Of a DNA stretch of 21,957 nt, positions 8,601 through 15,041 are shown piece by piece. Source of the DNA: Acidobacteriota bacterium (GTDB lineage Bacteria; Acidobacteriota; UBA6911; RPQK01). Each line of letters begins with the position of its first letter. Within the stretch, counting starts at the first letter, position 1. The stretch is taken from NCBI GenBank assembly GCA_003819755.1, contig RPQK01000029.1:1-21957 (forward strand), read 5' to 3'. Both the position numbers and the translations under genes were made by a program. A model generated the notes under the pieces. That model searched no databases. It was not told the DNA's origin and saw only the letters and a list, made by a program, of their open reading frames with translations.

Positions 8601-8914
8601 AGGACCTGCAGGTGGCCGCCTGGCCCTTCTTTTGGCTTCCGCTCATTCTCCTGTGCGGCCTCCTGCTTCTCCCTTCAATCTGGTTTGGTCCACGCAGTCC
8701 GCTCAGGTACGTCGCTTTCGCCGGCTTCCTGGCGAGTTTCGGATACCTGGTCCATCTCGGGTCAGCGACGGCAACAGGGACCTGGCTCACCAACCAAATG
8801 TCAGCCGTGCCGTCTTCATCCTGGCCTTTTGCCGGAGGAGTTGCCTTAGTGGGAGCCGCCGCCCTTTCGTGGCGCAAGAGCCGAAAGGCAAGAAGGCGTG
8901 GAACGACTCCCTGA
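5699..8914 (+). CDS. Gene B: patatin-like phospholipase with DUF3376 region and C-terminal membrane helices
   Basis: This 1071-aa protein is a predicted lipid acyl hydrolase with the patatin Ser-Asp dyad. The N-terminal domain (about 8-270) has the oxyanion region CLVMYGGLSLAVYMNG (12-27), the nucleophile elbow GASAG (60-64, Ser62) and the catalytic-Asp motif DGG (242-244, Asp242) in FIDGGVLDNAPFGLA. Such large patatin-related proteins (TIGR03607 type) carry a DUF3376 region; here LAHFAAFLKKPWRSNDIMWG (716-735) followed by RLDAA matches it. The end has about four hydrophobic segments (945-964, 973-992, 1001-1022, 1044-1057) and a basic tail, so the enzyme is probably bound to the inner membrane with the catalytic part in the cytoplasm, since no signal peptide is seen. 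It follows gene A by 31 bases and is probably cotranscribed. Substrate inferred to be membrane phospholipid. The CPTC-x5-C cluster (137-145) is unexplained. Confidence 0.93.
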   Translation: MNETRSKEVRVCLVMYGGLSLAVYMNGVAREFFDLVRGRGVWGVLKELADVDVTVDVLSGASAGGINALFLSYALCEDGEFRPLADLWREEGALARLLHEPGTKDAQSLLKSEHMRKSLVSAFNQMKTMSPDAADVCPTCTRELDCLLSVTDFFGGTEQVGDFREAPVLLKSYKAALHLKHRQGRKHPFRTLQADVLAKMACATSAFPIAFEPVEISGETLRGRLISNCNYVWDERDRVFIDGGVLDNAPFGLALPLIYERHADRPVDRLLFFVEPDPVRPGATPEPAGKPSFLRVGLASLASIPGHETIAEDIHALNEHNRKIDLLNVVYGNSFLGGAKGGASCEPDPQQEEIYLRARVYRVIEALGRELPHAPLERIRKSIIARAENEPRAFEAGAGSEGSQKQTGFPCLFEHIYRSIDRVTLEVRFDDSTRYRLDYLDIGYVLRAYYYWVYRLHERLESRVDEERTKCGVSSSSTPNEEAEANNLLGQDDILELRRKISHLSRRIDMLLFLEAAVFRTLGALLAPDEFGRQEADADPVVNGICALHPKLRSPEEFNLSELLLVWSQCLMVSDRVLETVTRSWKSARPLSQTTARNNGREGNEDGSSPGWFKKTYLQMWGKAQDESLSNDVLPTFVETLNETIGRLPGNLSAIDAFHCVDRWRYPMCLMSGLGEMDRIEYYRISPLDAAKVQGNSKRLDRWINQPEKKVTGTGLAHFAAFLKKPWRSNDIMWGRLDAASIIWEVLFQNKSNPSRARAAALINSPVFKALDARCRKLVRRFANTTQTPDDFKKAILEHHQETILEQELPNVVRDALEEEFDSGKQKAPKGAGSLEAANLGALLVCRDPFLRALARFAAAPGRVDYKKFFCSDCWSFGRSTLESIGRLRGAVLGVHAARVLTNMSNQLLHQEKSLHKVFKKGVNKASLGMTTIHLVLKSLESGSFPILWLILFTLSVALPLIYALAPKDLQVAAWPFFWLPLILLCGLLLLPSIWFGPRSPLRYVAFAGFLASFGYLVHLGSATATGTWLTNQMSAVPSSSWPFAGGVALVGAAALSWRKSRKARRRGTTP

Positions 8915-9107
8915 TGATGGTTGCCCAACGGGAGAAACACAGAAACAGCAGTTGCGACCAGGACGAGCATCCTGGGCACTGAATCAGAGCAACAGTCAAG
9001 ACCGATGAGGCGCCGTGGTTCGGTCGCGTTGTGAGATCGATGGTCGCTCTCTCCGGACCCCCGCCATCCGGGATACAGATTGCTGGGCCTGCAGATTTAG
9101 ACCCAGC

Positions 9108-9113
9108 GAGGAG
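9108..9113 (+). promoter_or_regulatory. Ribosome binding site fixing the start of gene C
   Basis: GAGGAG sits seven bases before the ATG at 9121. The same frame is open from a GTG at 9031 and an ATG at 9040, but neither has a recognisable binding site and the extra 30 residues are Pro/Gly/Ala-rich with no signal peptide character. The 9121 start is therefore preferred. Confidence 0.7.
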
Positions 9114-9120
9114 TAAGCCT

Positions 9121-12100
9121 ATGTCAAGTCGGATTACCCCCATTGATTCGAAGGTGACGCTTCCTGTCGGGACCCCTGGTTTTGAGTTCACCCCTCCGGA
9201 AGCCGATGCCGAATTGATCAAGATCCTCGCTAGCAACAAGCCTTTTCCTGCAAGAGATATTCGCCTCGGACAGATCAAAATCGGCGTCAAGGGTGGTCAG
9301 GACTTCGCGCTGGGAGGCCAAGGACGGGAAGTTGTCTTTCGCGGTAAGGGGTCAGCTTTCGCAGGCTTGGCCGCCTACCGGGACGCAGGCAAATTAGTCA
9401 AGGATCTGCAGTTGTCCGACCCGCTGAATCTCGCTATCGCCGGAGACAATGAATCCACCTACTCGTTGTTCACCTGGGGCTACGACGTTGAAGCATCCGC
9501 AAAAGGCGCGATGGCACTCTCAGCCCCATTCCAGGTTAAATTCTCGATCGATGGGAAGCGGGAGGGTCTGTACGCGTTGATCAGGCGCTTTCCTCAAGAT
9601 ACAGGTGCGCAAACGATTCTCGGAGAAACGGTCGCGTCCGTGACCGTCCCCTCCCTGGTTTCTTCCCCGGACGAGTTAAAGCCTGGCACCTGGCTGGTAG
9701 TCGAGGTTGATGGACGACTGGCCGGCACCATCGGCGCCGTCGTCGGCTACGACTTCAACTGGGTCAGGGAAACGAAGCTCGGGCAGCTCTCGGGCGCCAT
9801 CGGCATGAAAGTGCAGGCAAACCTGGCAGTTGCACTGGGATTCGTACTCAACGGTCGCTATCTTCTGATTCTGTCCCGGGAATCTCTTGATCCAACCGAC
9901 CGGAAGATCCGACTTCAGCTTTTCAAGCAGAAGGTAAAAGGGTGGTCCTTCGCTTTGAACGCAAAGGCCGAAGCACACCTGGTGACCCCGGAGGGACTCG
10001 CCGAGGACCCGCATGCCTTGGTGCAGGCGGTTCTGGGAGTCCACGCCGCCCAACTCCTCCAGTACGTCCGGGCAATTGAAGAGTGGACTTCACCGGGCGC
10101 AGATCTCCCCGCGATGCTGGCTAAGATGGGGAGACGAAAAGCTTTTGAACTGCTGACCGAACTGACCGGGGTCGATGCCGAAAGTGCCTTCGAATTGGCC
10201 CGAGAACGGGTCCTAAATCTTCTCGAAACCTGGCAGGGCCTGGACCACCAGGTAGCAGGTGAGGTCCTTCGACTGGTTGAGGACAAGGTACCCCTCTCAC
10301 CTGTCCGCGAGATCCTCGACTCGATCATCGAAGCGGACGAAAGATCGATCCAGAGAGTACTGCGGCCAATCATCGGGGAGGTGGAATTCTTCCGGACGCC
10401 TCTCGGCCGGCTGATCATGAACATGGCCGACCAGGATCTGATGCCGATTCTGACCGGGTCCCTCGGATTCCAAAGATTCCGTGATCAAGCGAAGATCTTG
10501 AGAAAGATCATTGATGGAAGTCTCCTGGAAGATACTCTCGGTCGATACCTCGGGTTCGTTGACAAGCATTTTAAGATCAGCCAGATCAAAGCGGCGGTCG
10601 AGCAGGCTAACCTCCAGGTGCTTGACGACTGGCTAAAAGACAGGCTGGAGGCCTTCCTTGAAGGAGCGGTCGACCTCAAAAAGCTCGCCGAACTGCAAAG
10701 AACAATCAATTTTCTCCTGAGCAAGCCCAAATCGTTTTACGAGGAGGTGCGGAAAGCGGCGAACCACCAGTGGAGCCTCGGACTGAAATCGCAATACCAG
10801 AAGACCACAACGGAAGAGGCCCTCCTCGATGTGACTTTCGATTTTGATAAGAGCGATCTGCGAGAAGTCGTTCGTGCGGCGATCGCCGGCGAGTTTGGCC
10901 AGGTTCTGGCAAAGCCAACGCCGGGGGTCACGCTGAATCAGGCCAGCCTCACGCACGGCGTCAAACGAGAGTCTCGGCTGAGTCTCTCCCTCCCCTTCTA
11001 CAAGCTGGACCTTGAGCATCTGAATCAAAGCCTTGGAAAATCCCAATGGCTGCAGAGCGTGGAGGGCCAGCTTCTGATTTGGGATTTGAGTGCCGAAGAT
11101 ACGATCTTAAGAAAGAACAAGACCTTAAGCCGCCTGGCAATAGCAGCGCAGCTTCCGGTCCGACTGAACACCGATCTACTGGTCTTTGCGAACCCTTCTT
11201 TCAAGTATTCGTACACTTACCGCTCAGCGAAGAAGAACATGAAGGGAGCGGAGCTCGAATATCAGATAAGACCGTACCTGACCAAGTACTTCGGCCGACT
11301 CTTCACTGGCGAAGGGTCGATTCGCACTTGGATCGGGGATCTCGACAAGGTGATCGATCAGCTCGAGTACAACGGGACGGACAATTTCGGCGACACTTTG
11401 TTGTCACTTCAGATAGGCGCTTCGCCATCAGCTCTTGCGGCCTGGCTGAAGGTCCCGCAAGAGGAGAGATCGTCCGTCTATTTCAAGCTCTCCAAAGAGA
11501 TTCAGAGGAAACTCAAAGAGCTGATTCCCTTCTACTACTTTCAGGACCTGGGGCGGTACGGCGACCTGATCCCCGCACAGGCATTGCTCGTCTACGCCTC
11601 AACTCCACCGGCCAATAACGTCAAACAGGTAAACGGTAAATGGCAGGAATCGCTCGACAAGCTGCATTGGTATACCCCGCACGGAAATCCCTTGGACCTC
11701 GACACGATCACAGAGGACTTCCTTTCCAGCGTCTCTCCGCCGCGTCTGGCGGCACTGCTGGCTGATATACAGCCTCTCCTCGCCGGAAACCCCAAGATGG
11801 CGGGATCGGCTCGGTACTACAAGCCAAACGACGCTGCCAAGATCTGCGGAGAAGTACTGAGGGACGGAGAATGGCAGCTAAACGCGCTGTTCCGGACCGA
11901 AGCGGCAATCGTCCATGCCGTCGTCGGGGCGGCCAGAACGTTGGCTAAATTTCTAGCTAAATCCCAGTCTCACGAAGCTCTGCGGAGCCTCGAAGAGTTC
12001 GGCGCGAAAGTGTCTTCCGCTTTCAATGCCGAGTTCAGGAGCCTTTACGGCGGAGACGCTTTTCGGCCGCTTGGCTCGCTACTGTTCCTCGAGGCAGCCA

Positions 12101-12264
12101 AGGTTTTTGATCCGTTTGCAGTCGATGCCTCACCCGTGGCGATTTTTGAGCTGATAGTCCTAAGGCAAAGCCATGAATTTCCTATGGAAAACTTCCTGGC
12201 CGGCGACGTCCCGGAGCAGGGAGAGGTTCTTGTTGAACAATGCCTTTTCGATTCGGCTCGGTAG
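9121..12264 (+). CDS. Gene C: large soluble protein of unrecognised family
   Basis: I do not recognise this 1047-aa protein. It has no signal peptide and no membrane helix, so it is likely cytoplasmic. By eye it alternates between two kinds of sequence. Residues about 45-290 and 595-770 are rich in alternating hydrophobic/polar strands with many Gly and aromatic residues (for example YSLFTWGYDVEASAKGAMAL, 114-133). Residues about 295-590 and 780-1047 are charged and helical (for example a Leu/Arg/Glu-rich stretch 340-470). The two strand-rich parts may be a duplicated fold. The sequence AVLGVHAA (303-310) also occurs in the patatin-like gene B at 891-898, which may be chance. It lies 206 bases after gene B and 163 before gene D, same strand, so cotranscription is likely. 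Inferred role: cytosolic partner or scaffold for the membrane proteins. Confidence 0.8.
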   Translation: MSSRITPIDSKVTLPVGTPGFEFTPPEADAELIKILASNKPFPARDIRLGQIKIGVKGGQDFALGGQGREVVFRGKGSAFAGLAAYRDAGKLVKDLQLSDPLNLAIAGDNESTYSLFTWGYDVEASAKGAMALSAPFQVKFSIDGKREGLYALIRRFPQDTGAQTILGETVASVTVPSLVSSPDELKPGTWLVVEVDGRLAGTIGAVVGYDFNWVRETKLGQLSGAIGMKVQANLAVALGFVLNGRYLLILSRESLDPTDRKIRLQLFKQKVKGWSFALNAKAEAHLVTPEGLAEDPHALVQAVLGVHAAQLLQYVRAIEEWTSPGADLPAMLAKMGRRKAFELLTELTGVDAESAFELARERVLNLLETWQGLDHQVAGEVLRLVEDKVPLSPVREILDSIIEADERSIQRVLRPIIGEVEFFRTPLGRLIMNMADQDLMPILTGSLGFQRFRDQAKILRKIIDGSLLEDTLGRYLGFVDKHFKISQIKAAVEQANLQVLDDWLKDRLEAFLEGAVDLKKLAELQRTINFLLSKPKSFYEEVRKAANHQWSLGLKSQYQKTTTEEALLDVTFDFDKSDLREVVRAAIAGEFGQVLAKPTPGVTLNQASLTHGVKRESRLSLSLPFYKLDLEHLNQSLGKSQWLQSVEGQLLIWDLSAEDTILRKNKTLSRLAIAAQLPVRLNTDLLVFANPSFKYSYTYRSAKKNMKGAELEYQIRPYLTKYFGRLFTGEGSIRTWIGDLDKVIDQLEYNGTDNFGDTLLSLQIGASPSALAAWLKVPQEERSSVYFKLSKEIQRKLKELIPFYYFQDLGRYGDLIPAQALLVYASTPPANNVKQVNGKWQESLDKLHWYTPHGNPLDLDTITEDFLSSVSPPRLAALLADIQPLLAGNPKMAGSARYYKPNDAAKICGEVLRDGEWQLNALFRTEAAIVHAVVGAARTLAKFLAKSQSHEALRSLEEFGAKVSSAFNAEFRSLYGGDAFRPLGSLLFLEAAKVFDPFAVDASPVAIFELIVLRQSHEFPMENFLAGDVPEQGEVLVEQCLFDSAR

Positions 12265-12288
12265 ATTCATGCGCCTCAGGGTGGAACA

Positions 12289-12322
12289 CAGAGCCGTGAG
12301 CGCAGCGTTTTTCAGCGGAGCG
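12289..12322. repeat. Single half-copy of the repeat that forms the 20322-20510 hairpin
   Basis: This 34-base stretch in the gap between genes C and D (12265-12427) matches 20355-20388 without gaps at 29 of 34 positions by my count. Both start CAGAGCCG, continue AGCGCAGCG, have a T-run and end GCGGAGCG. Here only one arm is present, with no mirror copy, so it looks like a solo or decayed unit of a dispersed palindromic repeat. The rest of the gap holds no gene; the ribosome binding site of gene D is at 12417-12423. Confidence 0.65.
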
Positions 12323-12427
12323 ACCCGGCCCGAACCGTTAAAACCACTCACCTCAGGTGCCAACGATTCGCCGGGTCATCGAAACAGTGAACAGACGACA
12401 GCCCGCTAAAGAAAGGAAGGAGGACGT

Positions 12428-13489
12428 ATGCTTCAGTCTCTAGACATTCTCATTGGTCTTGCCCTGGTTATGCTCCTCGTGAGTATGGCCGTAACGATGC
12501 TGACTCAGGCATTGATAGTGCTTCTCGGGAAACGTGGCGCTCATCTATTCAGGGGAATCGCTGACCTTCTTCAGCAGGTTTATCCCGAATTTACTCGCGG
12601 GATGGCCGAAGAGATCGCTAAGGCCGTTCTCAAGCATCCCCTTATCCGGGGCTCGAGGTTGCGCTACGGTGATGTGGTCAAGCGTGAGGAGCTTACACAC
12701 CTGCTGCTGCAGTTTGCGTCCGATGATTCCCCGGAACTGGGTCAACAGGAGCGAGGGACTCTTCGGCTCGCCCTGGAGAGGAACGGTATCTCTAACCCAG
12801 ACGCCACTCTCTCCAGTGTCCGAAGCTTGGCTCTAGAACTGGAGCGGACTAACCCGGAGCTCGCAAACACCGCGAGACGTAGCCTCGCGTTGCTACACGG
12901 CGCCGGGAGTGATTTCTTGGCGAAGATAAATGCCTGGTTCGATCAAACCATGGATCGGGTCAGCGAACGCTTTACGGTTAGTGCCCGCATCCTGACGCTT
13001 ATCACTGCGCTTGCTATCACTTGTCTGATCCAACTCGACACCGTGTCTTTGATTAACCGATTGAGCATCGACACGGAGATGCGAAACAAATTGGTAGAAA
13101 GGGCTTCGGGGTTTACGGGCAGTACCCCTCCAGGCGATCCGGGTGGTGGCAACCCGAATCTTCCCCAGATCAGGGCTTACTTCTCGATTCTCTCCGAGGT
13201 CGGGTTGCTGAAAATGCCCGCCGGATGGCAAGACTGGAAGGACAACTGGGCCTCAGTCAATCCTGTGGGCCTATTGATCTCTGTTCTGTTACTCAGCCTT
13301 GGGGCCCCGTTCTGGTACTACGCCCTCAGCCGGTTACTGCAGCTCAGATCTATCCTGGCTCGTAAAGAAGACGTCGACAGGCAAGACCGGGAGTCAACCC
13401 AGGCGACTGTCACAACGCCTGTAGGGCCGGCTCCGGTTTCGCCGACCGGCGCAGCCGGGGAGCGCGGGGATTTGGCGGCCGTCGTCTAG
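12428..13489 (+). CDS. Gene D: three-helix membrane protein of a widespread uncharacterised type
   Basis: This 353-aa protein starts at an ATG with AAGGAGG four bases upstream (12417-12423). It has an N-terminal hydrophobic helix (about 7-33), a long charged helical region (about 40-180), a second membrane segment (about 185-202) and a third (about 276-296), ending in a Pro/Ala/Gly-rich tail. Recognisable landmarks are AWFDQTMDRVSERF (169-182), IQLDTVSLINRL (201-212) and LGAPFWYYALSRLLQLRS (291-308). I recall very similar W-F-D-x-x-M-D-R-V-S and LGAPFW blocks in many uncharacterised bacterial membrane proteins, but no named function. It is followed after only 12 bases by the double amidase, so the two are very likely translated from one mRNA. 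Possible role: membrane anchor or export/activation partner for that enzyme (inference). Confidence 0.85.
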   Translation: MLQSLDILIGLALVMLLVSMAVTMLTQALIVLLGKRGAHLFRGIADLLQQVYPEFTRGMAEEIAKAVLKHPLIRGSRLRYGDVVKREELTHLLLQFASDDSPELGQQERGTLRLALERNGISNPDATLSSVRSLALELERTNPELANTARRSLALLHGAGSDFLAKINAWFDQTMDRVSERFTVSARILTLITALAITCLIQLDTVSLINRLSIDTEMRNKLVERASGFTGSTPPGDPGGGNPNLPQIRAYFSILSEVGLLKMPAGWQDWKDNWASVNPVGLLISVLLLSLGAPFWYYALSRLLQLRSILARKEDVDRQDRESTQATVTTPVGPAPVSPTGAAGERGDLAAVV

Positions 13490-13501
13490 AAGGAGGGAGC
13501 C

Positions 13502-14965
13502 ATGGAGTCAAAGTGGATCGGTTGTGTTGACGGAAACTTCCGCGTGGGTAGACCGGCAGGAAACGAGCCGAAAGTGATCGTGCTCCACTCGCTTGGGGGC
13601 CCAATAGCGCTCGCAACCCGGCGGTTTCATGCCGTCGGCTCCTTGATGTCATGTCACTATGCGATCGGCAAGGACGGCACGATACAACAGTTTGTATCTG
13701 AGTCAGATACGGCGTTTCACGCCGGTCTGATCGTGAACCCAACCTCAAGACTAGTGGTGAGTCAGGGACGGGTGAATCCAAATTTCTACTCCATAGGAGT
13801 GGAGCACGAAGGCGCGCCCAATGAGGCGTGGACCGAGTCGCAGGTGGAGGCGAGTTCGCGGTTGATCGCCGATATTGGACGACGGTGGCGAATTCCCCTC
13901 GACGATGCCCGTGTGATCTCCCACCAGGCAATCAGAGCCTCTGCGGATTGTCCGGGAGCAGGATGCAAGGTGGCAAAGCTGATAACGCGGGCGCAGGAGC
14001 ATTTCATGAGGCGAACATCTCCGGCTCAACCATTCCTGCGAATAACATCGCGCTGCAATCGCCGCCTGGCGCCTAGTCGAGCATCCAGAATCGTACAGAC
14101 ACTAGAAGCTGGCAGCCACTTCGCCGCAGTAGCATTCGTCCAGGGCGAGTTGGTCTGTAACAATTCCTTTTGGTATGTCGACGAGGAGGACAATTACATC
14201 TGGGCGGGGGCTACGGATAGGCCTCACCCGATCGAAAACGATGGCCAAAGGGACGATGATCAACAACGCTCCTCTGACTCGATGGAAGCAGTCGAACAGC
14301 CACAATCGCCTGCCCACTTTACGGGGTTGGGCGAATTGATCGTTGACCGTCGCCTTGCCCTCGGAGTCAAGGACTACTATTCGGTGGCCACTCGCAAAGA
14401 CTTGATTGTTCTCCATTTCACCGCGGGAAGGTCGGCTATGAGCGCGATACAGACATGGAAGGCAGATCCACAGCATGTGGCAACCGCATATGTCGTGGAC
14501 ATGGACGGGACGATTTTCGAAGCATTTGATCCGCGGAACTGGGCCTATCACTTGGGCATTAGGGGGACCAAGATGCATGACGTAAGGTCAATTGGTATCG
14601 AAATCGCAAACGTCGGCCCGCTCAAACTTCAACCCGATGGAGCCCTTAATTGGTGGCCGCCACAGGAGCAATACCAAACTCGGTGGTGCGGGCGGGACGA
14701 GAGCAGGTGCTATGTTGAGTCCGAGTATCGCGGCATACACCATTTTGCCACCTTTCCTGAGCCGCAGTTGCGATCAGTCGCTCAACTTGTGAGGCAGTTG
14801 ACGAGTGCCTTCTCCATACCTCGGAATCTCGCTCCGGCTCAAAAGAGGCTCGAATTTGATCCTTCCTTCTTTTCGAATTTTCGGGGTATCGCGACTCATG
14901 CTAATTTTCGCGCCGACAAATGGGACATAGGGCCGGCATTCAACTGGGATTCGCTGGGAGTGTGA
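13502..14965 (+). CDS. Gene E: double N-acetylmuramoyl-L-alanine amidase (amidase_2 - SH3-like - amidase_2)
   Basis: This 487-aa predicted zinc amidase would cut the bond between N-acetylmuramate and L-Ala in peptidoglycan; AAGGAGG (13490-13496) is five bases before the ATG. Domain 1 (about 20-170) has VIVLHSLGG (His29), CHYAIGKDG (Tyr53), FHAG (His73), SIGVEHEG (Glu101) and ISHQAIRASADCPG (His141, Cys150), a T7-lysozyme-like His/His/Cys set. Residues about 175-240 resemble an SH3b wall-binding segment (FWYVDEEDNYIWAGA). Domain 2 (about 285-487) has IVLHFTAG (His305), WAYHLG (His350), SIGIEIANVG (Glu367) and ATHANFRADKWDIGPAFNW (His466, Asp475), an AmiD/AmpD-like His/His/Asp set. Which of several histidines bind zinc is inferred from family alignments in memory. 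No signal peptide is visible, so how it reaches the wall is unclear; gene D, 12 bases upstream, may help. It ends the operon, convergent with the next gene. Confidence 0.93.
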   Translation: MESKWIGCVDGNFRVGRPAGNEPKVIVLHSLGGPIALATRRFHAVGSLMSCHYAIGKDGTIQQFVSESDTAFHAGLIVNPTSRLVVSQGRVNPNFYSIGVEHEGAPNEAWTESQVEASSRLIADIGRRWRIPLDDARVISHQAIRASADCPGAGCKVAKLITRAQEHFMRRTSPAQPFLRITSRCNRRLAPSRASRIVQTLEAGSHFAAVAFVQGELVCNNSFWYVDEEDNYIWAGATDRPHPIENDGQRDDDQQRSSDSMEAVEQPQSPAHFTGLGELIVDRRLALGVKDYYSVATRKDLIVLHFTAGRSAMSAIQTWKADPQHVATAYVVDMDGTIFEAFDPRNWAYHLGIRGTKMHDVRSIGIEIANVGPLKLQPDGALNWWPPQEQYQTRWCGRDESRCYVESEYRGIHHFATFPEPQLRSVAQLVRQLTSAFSIPRNLAPAQKRLEFDPSFFSNFRGIATHANFRADKWDIGPAFNWDSLGV

Positions 14966-15041
14966 CGCCGGACCTTCTTTAGGTGCGTTTTTCGAGGCGA
15001 ACTGCTACCTCGCAGGTCTTGCGACTGCAGCCCTCCGCTCT

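Noticed and set aside
5699..8914. CBASS effector (CapV-type patatin)
   Set aside because: CapV-type proteins are far shorter, and no CD-NTase, Cap2 or Cap3 gene lies nearby; the DUF3376 region points to another patatin group.
2293..14965. Prophage or phage lysis cassette
   Set aside because: Despite the amidase and membrane protein pair there are no structural, packaging, integrase or replication genes, and genes of over 3 kb for unknown soluble and membrane proteins do not fit.
14966..15041. Terminator between the convergent genes
   Set aside because: Only a weak 5-bp CGAGG/CCTCG pairing was found in the 76-base gap, with no T-run in the right place.
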